Positions 22,455 through 30,832 are shown, numbered from the stretch's first letter. The stretch: DNA of 33,083 nt from Bacillota bacterium (GCA_021828405.1 JAKARZ010000023.1:1-33083); one strand, 5' to 3'. Translations and numbers: made by a program. The notes: a model not told the origin generated them from the letters alone.

Positions 22455-23426
22455 CTATGCGGACAGCACGGACAACAAGTGGGCGAGCACCGACGGCGCC
22501 ACGTTGCCACCCGAGAGCACCGCGACCACCTTGGCACCCGCGAGCGGGCTCGGCCGCTGCCACGCGTAGGCGGCGGTCGCTGCGCCCGCGGGCTCGACGA
22601 CTGTCTTGACATGCGTGAACAAGAGGGTCAGCGCCTGGATGATGGCCGCGTCCGACACGGTCACCAAGTCGTCGACCAGCCGCTCGATAATAGGAAAGGT
22701 GAGCTCGCCGGGGATGACCGTCCGGAGTCCGTCCGCGATGGTGATGCCGGCCGGAATGGCCAGCCGGCGACCGGCCTGGCGGGACAGGAACGCGGCCGCT
22801 GACCCTTCGGGCTCGACCCCAATCACGCGCACATGGGGGCGGGCCGCCTTGACGGCGGTCGCAATGCCGCTGATGAGGCCCCCGCCGCCGATGGGCACCA
22901 GGATCACCTCGACGTCTGGCACCTGCTGAAGAATTTCCAGCCCCACCGTGGCTTGGCCGGCCAGCACTTCGGGATGGTCATACGGGGGCACGTAATCCCA
23001 TCCGTCCTCCGCCGCGAGCTGCTCGGCCCGCAGCAGCCGCTCGGCACTCTTGGGGCCGACGCGCTCTACCGTGGCGCCGTACCCTTCGCAGGCCGCGATC
23101 TTGGCGGGACTGACGTCACTGGGCACCACGATGTGGGCCGCGAGGCCACACATCCGCGCGGCCAGCGCGACCGCGGCGCCGTGGTTGCCACTGGACGCCG
23201 TCACCACGCCGCGGCGCACGCCGCGCTCCGCCAATTGGGACACGAGGTTGTAGGCACCCCGAAACTTAAAGGCGCCAGCCCGCTGCAGGTTCTCCGCCTT
23301 CAGCCCCAAGGTAAGTCCGTAGCGCTCGTCCAGCAGGCGGCTGCTTAGCATCGGTGTCAGGTGCGCCACCCCGGCCAGGCGCTCGCGCGCCCGGCCGATG
23401 CGCTGGGTCAGGGCTCCATCCTTCAA
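22455..23426 (-). CDS. Threonine/serine dehydratase-like PLP enzyme (short, catabolic type)
   Basis: 323 aa, fold-type II PLP enzyme without the C-terminal ACT/regulatory domain of biosynthetic IlvA, so closer to TdcB or a serine/hydroxyaspartate ammonia-lyase. Schiff-base Lys54 in GAFKFRGA, phosphate/substrate loop SSGNHGAA, PLP-phosphate loop GGGGLISG, and SGGN near the C-terminus. It converts threonine to 2-oxobutanoate or serine to pyruvate with ammonia release; which one is uncertain. TTG 23426 is chosen because it forms a TTGA overlap with the upstream gene and GGGAG lies 8 nt before it. Translation is therefore likely coupled to the 141-aa protein. Confidence 0.9.
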   Translation of the reverse strand: MKDGALTQRIGRARERLAGVAHLTPMLSSRLLDERYGLTLGLKAENLQRAGAFKFRGAYNLVSQLAERGVRRGVVTASSGNHGAAVALAARMCGLAAHIVVPSDVSPAKIAACEGYGATVERVGPKSAERLLRAEQLAAEDGWDYVPPYDHPEVLAGQATVGLEILQQVPDVEVILVPIGGGGLISGIATAVKAARPHVRVIGVEPEGSAAAFLSRQAGRRLAIPAGITIADGLRTVIPGELTFPIIERLVDDLVTVSDAAIIQALTLLFTHVKTVVEPAGAATAAYAWQRPSPLAGAKVVAVLSGGNVAPSVLAHLLSVLSA

Positions 23427-23848
23427 AACTGCAGCTCCCACTGCACCGGCGGACTGTCGACCGGGTGTGCGCTGGCCACGCGATCCACGGGCACTCGGCG
23501 GCGCTTGGCGCCCATCTTGATCCCGACCGAGAAGGCGCGCGTATCGTAGACGATGGACTTCGGGTGGTACTCGGCCCAGATGGTCCGCAGCACCTCCACC
23601 AAATCCGGCCCGGCCGCGGCCCAGTCGCTCGCGGTCAGCTGCGTGAAGTACCTGTGGCGCCACATCGTGAGACGCACCGTGAATTTGTCCAGCCATACGA
23701 CGGTCTGCGAGCGCTCGCCAAATCCGTGCGCGGTCAGCGCGCGCGTGAGCGGCACCGCATCCGAATGCGCGGGTCGCCAAACCACCACGTCCACCGATAG
23801 GCTGGCCGCATGCGGTGCCACCGACGGTTTCTCATCATGCAGACGCAC
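23423..23848 (-). CDS. Uncharacterised 141-aa protein
   Basis: Not recognised. Soluble, no signal or membrane segment, Trp-rich. Distinct segments are VDVVVWRPAHSDAVPLTRAL, WLDKFTVRLTMWRHRYF, and IVYDTRAFSVGIKMGAKRRR followed by a short tail ending WELQF. The first part could form a beta-alpha unit. GTG start at 23848 after GAGGGGAT. It overlaps the dehydratase start by 4 bp, which implies a shared mRNA and perhaps a functional partnership such as regulation of the enzyme or of its substrate. Codon use matches the neighbours, so it is not a shadow frame. Confidence 0.75.
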   Translation of the reverse strand: MRLHDEKPSVAPHAASLSVDVVVWRPAHSDAVPLTRALTAHGFGERSQTVVWLDKFTVRLTMWRHRYFTQLTASDWAAAGPDLVEVLRTIWAEYHPKSIVYDTRAFSVGIKMGAKRRRVPVDRVASAHPVDSPPVQWELQF

Positions 23849-23879
23849 TGTTCATCCCCTCGCGGCCCGTGGGCCAACA

Positions 23880-23908
23880 ATGTGAAAACCGACGTGGGCA
23901 CGGTGCAA
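23880..23908 (-). promoter_or_regulatory. Candidate promoter of the 141-aa protein/dehydratase pair
   Basis: On the minus strand, TTGCAC (23908-23903), a 17-bp spacer and TCACAT (23885-23880), 31 nt before the GTG start. The -10 is weak. A palindrome GAGTATACTC sits 34 bp further upstream (23942-23951). Confidence 0.35.
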
Positions 23909-24043
23909 CTCCTCCAGGGGAGTCCCGGACCCCTTCCGGTTGAGTATACTCCCCGAAGCCGACCATCACGGCATCGCGCGCGGACGCGTCCTGTCTCCCC
24001 AGCCGCTGGTGTGCATGCGCCCTCGGCATTGTGCTCGAAGGAG

Positions 24044-25276
24044 CTAGAGCCAGGCGGCGGCCGCCAGCGCCAGGAACAGCGCCGTCAGCGCCACCCCGAC
24101 GAGTCGCTGCCACGTCTGATTCGCGATCCGCCCCATCAGCGGGCCGTCGCTGGTCAGGGTGCCGAGAAACACCAGCGTGATAGGCATCAGGAGTGCGGCC
24201 AGCGCCTGGGCGAACAGCGCCAGAAACCCCTGGGGCCAGCCCGGCAGCACCACCAGGGCGGCGGCGGCCATAAGGGAGCCCGCCTGAAGGGCGCTTCGGC
24301 GCCGCCGCTGGGTGGCCGGCTCCGCGGGGAACGCCTCGGTGACCATCCAACTCGAGGAAAAGCCAATGGTGACGGCGGCCAGGAGTCCCGCGTCAAACAG
24401 CCCCACGGCAAACAGATCGGCCACGCGTGCGCCCGCGTGGGCCCCCATCCACTGGAGCGGATTGAACACCTGTCCGGGGCTGCCGCGGAGTGAGGCGCCG
24501 ATCCACAGCACCACGGTGGCCATGGCCATTTGCACCAGCACGCCCGCCAGCAGGTCAAAGCGGCCGCGGCGCAGTTCCCACACCTTCATGCCGCGAGCGA
24601 CGACGGCATTTTCCTGCCAGTACACCATCCAGGGGGCGACCGCGTTGCCGGCCAGCGCCAGAAGCAGAAAATTTGTGTCGGTGGCCGGCGGCCCCATCTG
24701 CCAGGGGCTCTCGACGCCGTGCCCGGTCGGCAGCGAGAACAGCGCCGCGATGAACGCCAGGTTCAGGACGCCCACCACCAGCAGCAGCCGCTCCAGGGAC
24801 TGATAGTGGCTCCGCATGGCGATCGCCGCGGTGGCGGCCACCGCCACCCCCACCGCGGGGATGAAGGGGACGCCGGCCCACTGCAGCGCCAGTGCCATGC
24901 CGGACACTTCCGTCGCCAGCACAATTACGTTTAAGGCATGCAGCAGCAGCGCCTGCAACTGGGCGGCCCCGCTGCCGAACCGGTCGCGCACCAGGCGCTG
25001 AAATGGAAGCCGGGTGGCCAGCGCTAGGCGGAGCGCCATGTCCTGAATGAACACTGTGGCGGCCCCCATCGCCAGCAGGGCGGGGATGAACAATCGGAGC
25101 TCGTGCTGAGCTCCGGTCAGCAGGTACGACATCATGCCCCCGGCATCGTTGTCGGCCAGCAGGCCCAAGATCCCCGGGCCAAGCGCGGCGAGCGCCACGA
25201 CCACCGAGCGCAAGAGCCTCGGCGGCTTCGGCGGGGCGGCCGGCGAATCCAATGGACCGCCCCCTTTCGGGCGCAT
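24044..25276 (-). CDS. NRAMP-family divalent-metal transporter, atypical
   Basis: 410 aa with ~11 membrane helices. TM1 carries GPGILGLLADNDAGG, a variant of the NRAMP DPGN metal motif, and TM6 reads LAGNAVAPWMVYWQENAVV where classical MntH has MPH. These changes remove the methionine that favours Mn/Fe and point to a divergent branch, perhaps Mg-like or non-transition-metal substrates as known for NRAMP-related Mg transporters; this is inference. The ATG at 25276 lacks a clear ribosome site, and an in-frame TTG at 25324 is the alternative. The 5' flank has a palindrome around CGGTGCACCG (about 25296-25306). Confidence 0.85.
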   Translation of the reverse strand: MRPKGGGPLDSPAAPPKPPRLLRSVVVALAALGPGILGLLADNDAGGMMSYLLTGAQHELRLFIPALLAMGAATVFIQDMALRLALATRLPFQRLVRDRFGSGAAQLQALLLHALNVIVLATEVSGMALALQWAGVPFIPAVGVAVAATAAIAMRSHYQSLERLLLVVGVLNLAFIAALFSLPTGHGVESPWQMGPPATDTNFLLLALAGNAVAPWMVYWQENAVVARGMKVWELRRGRFDLLAGVLVQMAMATVVLWIGASLRGSPGQVFNPLQWMGAHAGARVADLFAVGLFDAGLLAAVTIGFSSSWMVTEAFPAEPATQRRRRSALQAGSLMAAAALVVLPGWPQGFLALFAQALAALLMPITLVFLGTLTSDGPLMGRIANQTWQRLVGVALTALFLALAAAAWL

Positions 25277-25404
25277 GGTATGGCGCCCGGGGGCCGGCGG
25301 TGCACCGGCCGCCGTGCCCGCCAATCTGATAGGATGCGGAGACTGAGGATTGCGGGACCCCGGGGCCGAGGGCGCGCGGCGCTGGGGCGGGAGGGGCAGG
25401 TCCG

Positions 25405-26748
25405 ATGGGTGATGCCAAGGGCGGGCCGGAGGCTCGTGGGGCGGTGTGGCTGCCGGACTGGCTCTACGCGGACGACGCGATGCGCGAGGGGTGGGCCGTG
25501 GCCGTGGCCGAAGGCCAAATCAAGGCCGTCGGCCCGGCCCCCGAGGTGGTTCCCGCGCATGTCGGCTGGCGGCTCGAGCGAATGGGGAACCGGCTCTTGC
25601 TCCCCGGCACCATCAACGGGCACAGCCACAGCTTTCAGGTGCTCATGCGCGGGATGGGCGAGGATGACGATTTCTTTGGCTGGCGGGCCGGCGTGCTGTA
25701 CCCCGTGTCGCAGGGCTTGTCGCGCGAGGAGATCGGGTGGGCGGCGGAGTTGGCCTACGCGGACATGCTGCGTCACGGCGTGACGACGGTGGCCGATTTC
25801 TTTTATCTGAACGACCAAGGGATCGAGAACGCGCTCGCGGTGGCGGAGGCGGCGCGCCGCGTCGGCGTGCGGCTGGTGCTGGCCCGCGCCTTCTATGACT
25901 GGGAGGGAGCCCCGGCCCGCTATCGGGAGACCCCCCGCGAGGCTCGCCACCACACGCTGCAACTGGCCGCCGCGCTCGCGGGCGACCCGCTGGTCACGGT
26001 GCAGGTGGCCCCGCACAGCCCGCACGGAGCGTCTGCGGCCATGTTCCGGGCCGGGGTCGCCACAGCCGAGGAACTTGACAGCAAGCTCCATGTGCACGTG
26101 GCCGAGGGGGCGTATGAGCGTGAGCACGTCCTGGCGGCACACGGGGTGTCGCCGGTCGCCTGGCTGGACCAGGTGGGCGCCCTCAGCCCCCGCTCTGTCT
26201 TGATTCACGCGGTGTGGACCGATGAGGCCGATTGGGATCTCATCGCCGAGCGGGGGGCGTCCGTGATTCACAATCCCGCCAGCAACATGATCCTCGGAGA
26301 CGGCATCGCCCCCGTGCCCGCCCTGCTGGCGCGCGGCATCCGGGTGGGGCTCGGGACCGACGGCGGCTGCACCAACGACCGCGCGAGCGTGCTCGACGAG
26401 ATGCGCATGGCGGCGCTGCTGCAAAAGGTGCACGCGCACAGCGGCCAGGCGCTGGACGCCGCTACGGCGTTTCGCCTGGGGACCGAAGCCGGGGCGGACG
26501 CCCTGGGGCTGGGTGTCGGCCGGCTGGCCGTGGGCTCTCAGGCCGACGCCTTCACCGTGAACCTCGAGGACCTGTCTCTGCTGCCCGGCCCGCCAACCAT
26601 CGGGCACGTGGTGTACGCGCTGTCTCCCACGGCGGTGGACACCGTCTGGGTGGGGGGGCGCGAGGTGGTCGAGCGCGGCCGGCCGATGGGCCTGGACCCT
26701 CTTAGGGTGGCGTGGGCCTCGGGCTGGCAGCGGGAGCGCCGACGCTGA
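25405..26748 (+). CDS. Amidohydrolase-superfamily deaminase (HutF/SsnA/TrzA-like)
   Basis: 447 aa metal-dependent TIM-barrel hydrolase. First metal motif NGHSHSFQVLMRG (H-x-H), third HVHVAEG, fourth IHAVWTD, final Asp in GTDGGCTND; the barrel is framed by the usual beta-sandwich (GRLAVGSQADAFTVN). HSHSFQ and the FFYLND region recall N-formimidoyl-glutamate deiminase HutF, while HVHVAEG, IHNPASNMILGDG and GTDGG are those of SsnA/TrzA/guanine-deaminase relatives. The substrate is probably an N-heterocycle or amidine and cannot be fixed. AGGGGCAGG precedes the ATG. First gene of a plus-strand run reaching 31868. Confidence 0.88.
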   Translation: MGDAKGGPEARGAVWLPDWLYADDAMREGWAVAVAEGQIKAVGPAPEVVPAHVGWRLERMGNRLLLPGTINGHSHSFQVLMRGMGEDDDFFGWRAGVLYPVSQGLSREEIGWAAELAYADMLRHGVTTVADFFYLNDQGIENALAVAEAARRVGVRLVLARAFYDWEGAPARYRETPREARHHTLQLAAALAGDPLVTVQVAPHSPHGASAAMFRAGVATAEELDSKLHVHVAEGAYEREHVLAAHGVSPVAWLDQVGALSPRSVLIHAVWTDEADWDLIAERGASVIHNPASNMILGDGIAPVPALLARGIRVGLGTDGGCTNDRASVLDEMRMAALLQKVHAHSGQALDAATAFRLGTEAGADALGLGVGRLAVGSQADAFTVNLEDLSLLPGPPTIGHVVYALSPTAVDTVWVGGREVVERGRPMGLDPLRVAWASGWQRERRR

Positions 26749-26814
26749 CAGGAATCGGGCACACGAGCGCGAATGTTGGGGTGAGGGGGCTCTGCCACGC
26801 CGGAGACGCGGGGG

Positions 26815-28098
26815 ATGTCTGAGGGAGAAAAGGTGCTGCGTGACCCAGTGTACGGGTACGTGTACATTCACGATCCCCTCATCTGGGACGTGATGAACAC
26901 GCCCGAAGTGCAGCGGCTCCGACGCGTACGCCAGTTGGGGCCTGCGTACCTCACGTATCCCGGGGGGGAGCACAGCCGGTTTTCCCATGCGCTGGGCACC
27001 TACGAAGTCGTGCGTCGGCTCCTGCAGGCGTTTGACCGCGAGCACCAGGGCCTGTCACCCGAGCGCGGGCGACTGGCGATGGTGGCCGGTCTGTTGCATG
27101 ACGTGGGACATGGGCCGTTTTCCCATGCGCTGGAGCCGCTGTGGGGTCCCTCCCACGAAGAGTGGGGGGCCGCGTTGCTGATGGAGCCGACGACTGCGGT
27201 GCATCAGGTGCTGGCCGCGTATGATCCGTCCCTGCCCCGCCAGGTCGCGGACGTCATCCTCAAGCGCCATCCGGATCGGCTGGTGACGTCGCTGGTATCG
27301 GGGCAGCTCGATGCCGACCGGCTGGACTACCTCAGGCGAGATGCGCTGTACTGCGGGGTCGACTATGGCCAGTTCAACCTGGACCGCATTCTGCGGGTGG
27401 TGCATCCTCTGGGCGACCGGGTGGTGGTCAAGAAAACCGGTCTGCAAACCGTGGAAGCCTACCTGCTGGCCCGCTACTTCATGTATGGGCAGGTGTACTT
27501 TCACCCCGTGTGCCGCAGCGCGGAAGTCGTGCTGCGCCGGGTGATGGCCCGGGCGCGGGCGCTCGGGGCCCGTGGGCAGGCGCCCCCGGCCCCGTGGCCG
27601 CTGGACCGGTGGGCCAGGGGCGACGCGCTCCAGGTTCGGGAGTACCTGGCCTTGGACGACAACCATGTGATGGTCGCCTTTGAGATGTGGCGGACCCATC
27701 CGGATGCCGTGCTTGCCGACTTGGCCGCGCGCATTCCGGACCGCCGACTGTTTCGGTACGCGGAGTTTCCCGCCGGGGGCAGCCCCCGGATCTTTGGCCG
27801 GGTGGAGCAGGCGGTGGCCGACGAGGGATTCGACCCCGGGTACTATCTCCAGGTGGACGAAGCGCTGGGGGTTTATTATGACTACTATCATGACCGGCCT
27901 GACCGGCCCGACGGGGACCCGCCCGGAGGGGTCCAGGGCGGGAGCGAGCCGCTCTACGTCTGGGATGGCGAGGTGCTGACCGAGATGTCACGCCTGTCGC
28001 GGCCGGTGCAGGCCATCAGTCGCCAGCGGCAGGGACTTCGGCGCCTGTACTTTCCTGCCGAGGTGGAGCAGGTGGTGCTGCGCCAATTGGACCACTGA
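26815..28098 (+). CDS. HD-domain phosphohydrolase, YwfO/dGTPase-like
   Basis: 427 aa. N-terminus LRDPVYGYVYIHDPLIWDVM matches YwfO-type proteins. HD metal residues: His in EHSRFSHALG, the HD pair in LLHDVGHGPFSHALE, and Asp in DADRLDYLRRDALYCG. The family is related to SAMHD1/dGTPase and hydrolyses (d)NTPs; YwfO-type enzymes are tetrameric nucleoside triphosphatases. The C-terminal ~150 residues include a Tyr/Asp-rich stretch (YYDYYHDRPDRPDGD). The ATG at 26815 sits after GCGGGGG; a GTG six codons on, after GAGGGAGAAAAG, is a plausible alternative start. Confidence 0.88.
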   Translation: MSEGEKVLRDPVYGYVYIHDPLIWDVMNTPEVQRLRRVRQLGPAYLTYPGGEHSRFSHALGTYEVVRRLLQAFDREHQGLSPERGRLAMVAGLLHDVGHGPFSHALEPLWGPSHEEWGAALLMEPTTAVHQVLAAYDPSLPRQVADVILKRHPDRLVTSLVSGQLDADRLDYLRRDALYCGVDYGQFNLDRILRVVHPLGDRVVVKKTGLQTVEAYLLARYFMYGQVYFHPVCRSAEVVLRRVMARARALGARGQAPPAPWPLDRWARGDALQVREYLALDDNHVMVAFEMWRTHPDAVLADLAARIPDRRLFRYAEFPAGGSPRIFGRVEQAVADEGFDPGYYLQVDEALGVYYDYYHDRPDRPDGDPPGGVQGGSEPLYVWDGEVLTEMSRLSRPVQAISRQRQGLRRLYFPAEVEQVVLRQLDH

Positions 28099-28159
28099 CC
28101 GTGCCGCGGCGCTGCCTGGCGGTGTGAAGTGGGAAAAAAATCGAAGGACGAGGTGGCCA

Positions 28160-28570
28160 ATGGATCGACAGGCATCCCCGACCGCGTCGCCAGCCGTGGC
28201 TCCGGCAACTCCCATCCAAGAGGTCGCACCGGTGGCACCGGTGGCACCGGTGGAAGGATTTTTCGCATATGACGTGAGGGTGGGCACGGTGGTGGCCGCG
28301 CGCGTCAATGTCGGCGCGCGCGTGCCCGCGCTGGTGCTGACCATTGATTTTGGGGAACTGGGCCCGCGCGTCACGAGTGCCCAAGTGACACGGCGCTACG
28401 CACCCGAGGCCCTCGTGGGGCGGCAGGTGGTGGCGGTGGTCAATTTTCCGCCCAAGCGCATCGCGGGCGTGCGCTCGGAAGTGCTGGTGCTGGGCGGTGT
28501 GCCGGAAAAGGACGACGTGGTGCTGTTGGCGCCGGACACCGAGGTGCCGAACGGGACGAGAATTGGCTAG
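28160..28570 (+). CDS. csaA: CsaA, tRNA-binding-domain chaperone
   Basis: 136 aa. The last ~105 residues match CsaA: FAYDVRVGTVVAAR, LTIDFGELGPRVTSAQVT, then the near-invariant VVAVVNFPPKRIAGVRSEVL and PNGTRIG. CsaA is a dimeric OB-fold protein with export-chaperone activity that binds peptides and perhaps tRNA. The first ~30 residues are an extra Pro/Ala/Val-rich tail ending in three copies of APV, encoded by a perfect 9-bp tandem repeat. ATG 28160 follows GACGAGGTGG; an upstream in-frame ATG at 28124 lacks such a site. Confidence 0.92.
   Translation: MDRQASPTASPAVAPATPIQEVAPVAPVAPVEGFFAYDVRVGTVVAARVNVGARVPALVLTIDFGELGPRVTSAQVTRRYAPEALVGRQVVAVVNFPPKRIAGVRSEVLVLGGVPEKDDVVLLAPDTEVPNGTRIG
28226..28252 (+). 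repeat. 9-bp tandem repeat GCACCGGTG x3 within csaA
   Basis: Three perfect in-frame copies encoding (Ala-Pro-Val)x3 in the linker before the CsaA fold. Each unit contains the palindrome CACCGGTG. Copy number could vary without a frameshift. Confidence 0.85.
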
Positions 28571-28577
28571 CGGTCCT

Positions 28578-29552
28578 ATGGCTCCCCGGCGCGTGGCGCT
28601 GGTGGTGCGCGACGATACCCCGATGGCCGGGGGCAACTGGCAGTCGGCCGCCCGGCTGGCCGCCGCACTGCGGCGCCGGGGGGCCGAGGCGCGCGTGGCG
28701 CGGGTGTCGGAGCACCCCGAGGCGGATCTGGTGCATGCGTTTCACGCGTGGGGCACCGGAGAACCGCTCCTGAACCAAGGGGTGGATCCGGCCCGGCTGG
28801 TGGTCACGTGGACCGGCACCGACCTCGCGGCGCTGGAGGGCCCCGGGAGTCGGGACCGCGTGCGCGCGCTGTCGCGCGCCGCTCACCACACCGTGCTCAC
28901 CGAGGCGGCGCGGGAGCAACTGGCCGCCGCCGCCCCAGGCTGGCGCGTGTCCTATATTCCGCCGGGGGTGGACGCCGCCCAGTTTTGTCCGGGGCCGCCC
29001 TCCCCGGCGCCGCAGCTTCCGCACCTTCTGCTGGTCGGGGCGGGCCGGCCAGTGAAGCGGCCGCTCTGGGCCGTAGATTTGGTGTCGGCCCTCTGGGCCG
29101 ATGGGGTGGAGGCACGGCTCACCGTCACCGGCCCCCCCCGCGATCCCGCCCTGTGGGCGGAACTGGCCGCGCGGGCCCAGGCGTGCCCGTGGCTGGCGCT
29201 GGTGGACGAGGTGGAGCCGACCGCCATGCCGGGCTGGTACCGCCAGGCGGACCTGGTGCTGAATGTGTCCGCCAACGAAGGCCTCTCGAACGCGCTGCTG
29301 GAGGGGATGGCCTCCGGGGTGCCGCCGGCGGTCGTGGACATTCCGGGCAACCGCGCCCTAGTGGACCCCGGCCGCACGGGGATGGTGTTCGGCAACCAAA
29401 GGCAATTTGTGTCGGGCATCGCGGAGCTGGTGCACGACCCAGCGCTTCGGAGGCGCCTCGGCACGGCCGCGCGCGCTCACGTGGTGACACACCACAGTGT
29501 GGAGCGTGAGGCGGACGCCTTCTGGGCCGTGTACCAGGCGGTGGCCTCATGA
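28578..29552 (+). CDS. Family-4-type (GT-B) glycosyltransferase
   Basis: 324 aa. The N-terminal Rossmann half begins VALVVRDDTPMAGGNWQSAA; the C-terminal half has HLLLVGAGRPVKRPLWAVDL and the nucleotide-sugar site NVSANEGLSNALLEGMASG with the E-x7-E pair (EGLSNALLE). No signal or membrane helix, so it acts on the cytosolic face. Start uncertain: ATG 28578 is used, while an in-frame TTG at 28563 after GGGACGAG would overlap csaA by 8 bp. The 3' end overlaps the deacetylase gene by ATGA, so the two are likely co-translated and act on the same glycan. Confidence 0.88.
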   Translation: MAPRRVALVVRDDTPMAGGNWQSAARLAAALRRRGAEARVARVSEHPEADLVHAFHAWGTGEPLLNQGVDPARLVVTWTGTDLAALEGPGSRDRVRALSRAAHHTVLTEAAREQLAAAAPGWRVSYIPPGVDAAQFCPGPPSPAPQLPHLLLVGAGRPVKRPLWAVDLVSALWADGVEARLTVTGPPRDPALWAELAARAQACPWLALVDEVEPTAMPGWYRQADLVLNVSANEGLSNALLEGMASGVPPAVVDIPGNRALVDPGRTGMVFGNQRQFVSGIAELVHDPALRRRLGTAARAHVVTHHSVEREADAFWAVYQAVAS

Positions 29553-30832
29553 AGCCTCTGTTTGTGCGCCTGGATGTTGAGGATTGGCTGACCCCCGCCA
29601 GCACGTGGGCGCTGGACGGAATCCTGCGCCTTTTGGCGGAGCGTGGCGTGAGGGCCCACTTTGCCCTGGTGGGGAAGAAGGCGCGGCAGCTGGTGGGAAG
29701 CGGCCGCCGAGATCTCCTGGAGCGCATGGCGGCTCAGGGCGTGATGGGCAGTCACTCGTGGAGCCACAGCGAGCATCCCACGCTGGCCGAGGAATTGGAG
29801 CCGCTGTCGGCCGAGGCTGCCTGTGCGCGCCTGGTGGAGCGCGAGCAGCCGACCGTGGACCTGATGACCCGGCTGGGCGTGGCTCCGCGTTTCTTCACTC
29901 AACCGGGCGGCAATTGGCTTCCGGAGGTGTCGGGGCGGGCCGGCCGCACCCTCGGATTCCAGGCGGTGCTGTCCGAAAGCTGGAACAGCTACTTGAAGCC
30001 CACGAACGGGCCCATGTGGTACGGCGATCTCCTGTACTGGGCCCCCGCCGTGGATTTGCCCAAGGGGCTCTTCTTTCGGCTCCCCGAGCCGGGCGCCGTC
30101 GAGGAGGGGGCCCAGGCGATCCGCGCCGCGTGGAGAGCCGGCCGCACGGCGGTTTTCGTCGCCCATCCCACGGAGTTGGTCACGACGGCGTTTTGGGATC
30201 AGGGCAACTTCGGCGGGGGGATGGCCCACGGGCCCGAGCGCCCCGGGCCCGCACGCCCGGCGGCCGCGTGGCAGCCGGCCTTGGACGGCCTGGCGCGGAT
30301 GCTGGATGCGATCGGGGGCTCAGGCGGGGTCGAGAGCGTTTCGGTGGACCATTGGCTCGCGGAGGCCGTGGCCCCCACTCCCACCCGCGTGGGCCGCGAG
30401 GAGCTCGGCGACGTGCTGCGGCACGGTGGAGTGGGCCCCGCCTCGCTGTCCCACGGCAGCATCTCCGCCGCGGAAGTGGCCTGGGCGCTGGCGCGGCTGG
30501 AGGCGGGCGGGGGCGACGAGGCGGTGGTGCCGCGGGTGGGCGCGCCCGCCGGGTGCTGGCCGGACGGCGGGGCGGATGGCATTCTTGCGGCGCATGCCGC
30601 TTGGGGCCACCTGCCCGCGTTCGTGGGAAGCGTGGCGCTGTGGGACTGGGTGGCGGCCGCAGGGGCGCGCCTCGTCGGGAGCACGCCGCGGCCGGCGTGG
30701 CGGGATACCGTGCGCGAGCCGTCGGCCCTGCATTGGGACTGGCCCATCTTTCCGCCGGGATTTGCGGCGCCACGGCTGTGGGCGGAGGCAGAGCGGCTCG
30801 CGTGGACGTTGAAGCCGGTGGCAGGGCGATAA
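29549..30832 (+). CDS. NodB-like polysaccharide deacetylase with an unassigned C-terminal region
   Basis: 427 aa. The first ~240 residues are a CE4-like barrel: LDVEDW (metal/base Asp), GSHSWSHSEHPTLAEEL with the HSxxH zinc motif, FFTQPGGNWLPEV, and FVAHPTELV near the end. There is no signal peptide, unusual for an enzyme that deacetylates wall polymers. The remaining ~185 residues match no family I know; two stretches (ISAAEVAWALARLEA and ILAAHAAWGHLPAFVG) loosely resemble pseudomurein-binding repeats, and the tail LHWDWPIFPPGFAAP is distinctive. It probably modifies the lipid-linked or cytosolic product of the coupled glycosyltransferase; this is inference. Confidence 0.8.
   Translation: MKPLFVRLDVEDWLTPASTWALDGILRLLAERGVRAHFALVGKKARQLVGSGRRDLLERMAAQGVMGSHSWSHSEHPTLAEELEPLSAEAACARLVEREQPTVDLMTRLGVAPRFFTQPGGNWLPEVSGRAGRTLGFQAVLSESWNSYLKPTNGPMWYGDLLYWAPAVDLPKGLFFRLPEPGAVEEGAQAIRAAWRAGRTAVFVAHPTELVTTAFWDQGNFGGGMAHGPERPGPARPAAAWQPALDGLARMLDAIGGSGGVESVSVDHWLAEAVAPTPTRVGREELGDVLRHGGVGPASLSHGSISAAEVAWALARLEAGGGDEAVVPRVGAPAGCWPDGGADGILAAHAAWGHLPAFVGSVALWDWVAAAGARLVGSTPRPAWRDTVREPSALHWDWPIFPPGFAAPRLWAEAERLAWTLKPVAGR

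Noticed and set aside
25132..27045. 637-aa minus-strand frame
   Set aside because: Shadow of the amidohydrolase and of the start of the HD-phosphohydrolase gene; no motif recognised.
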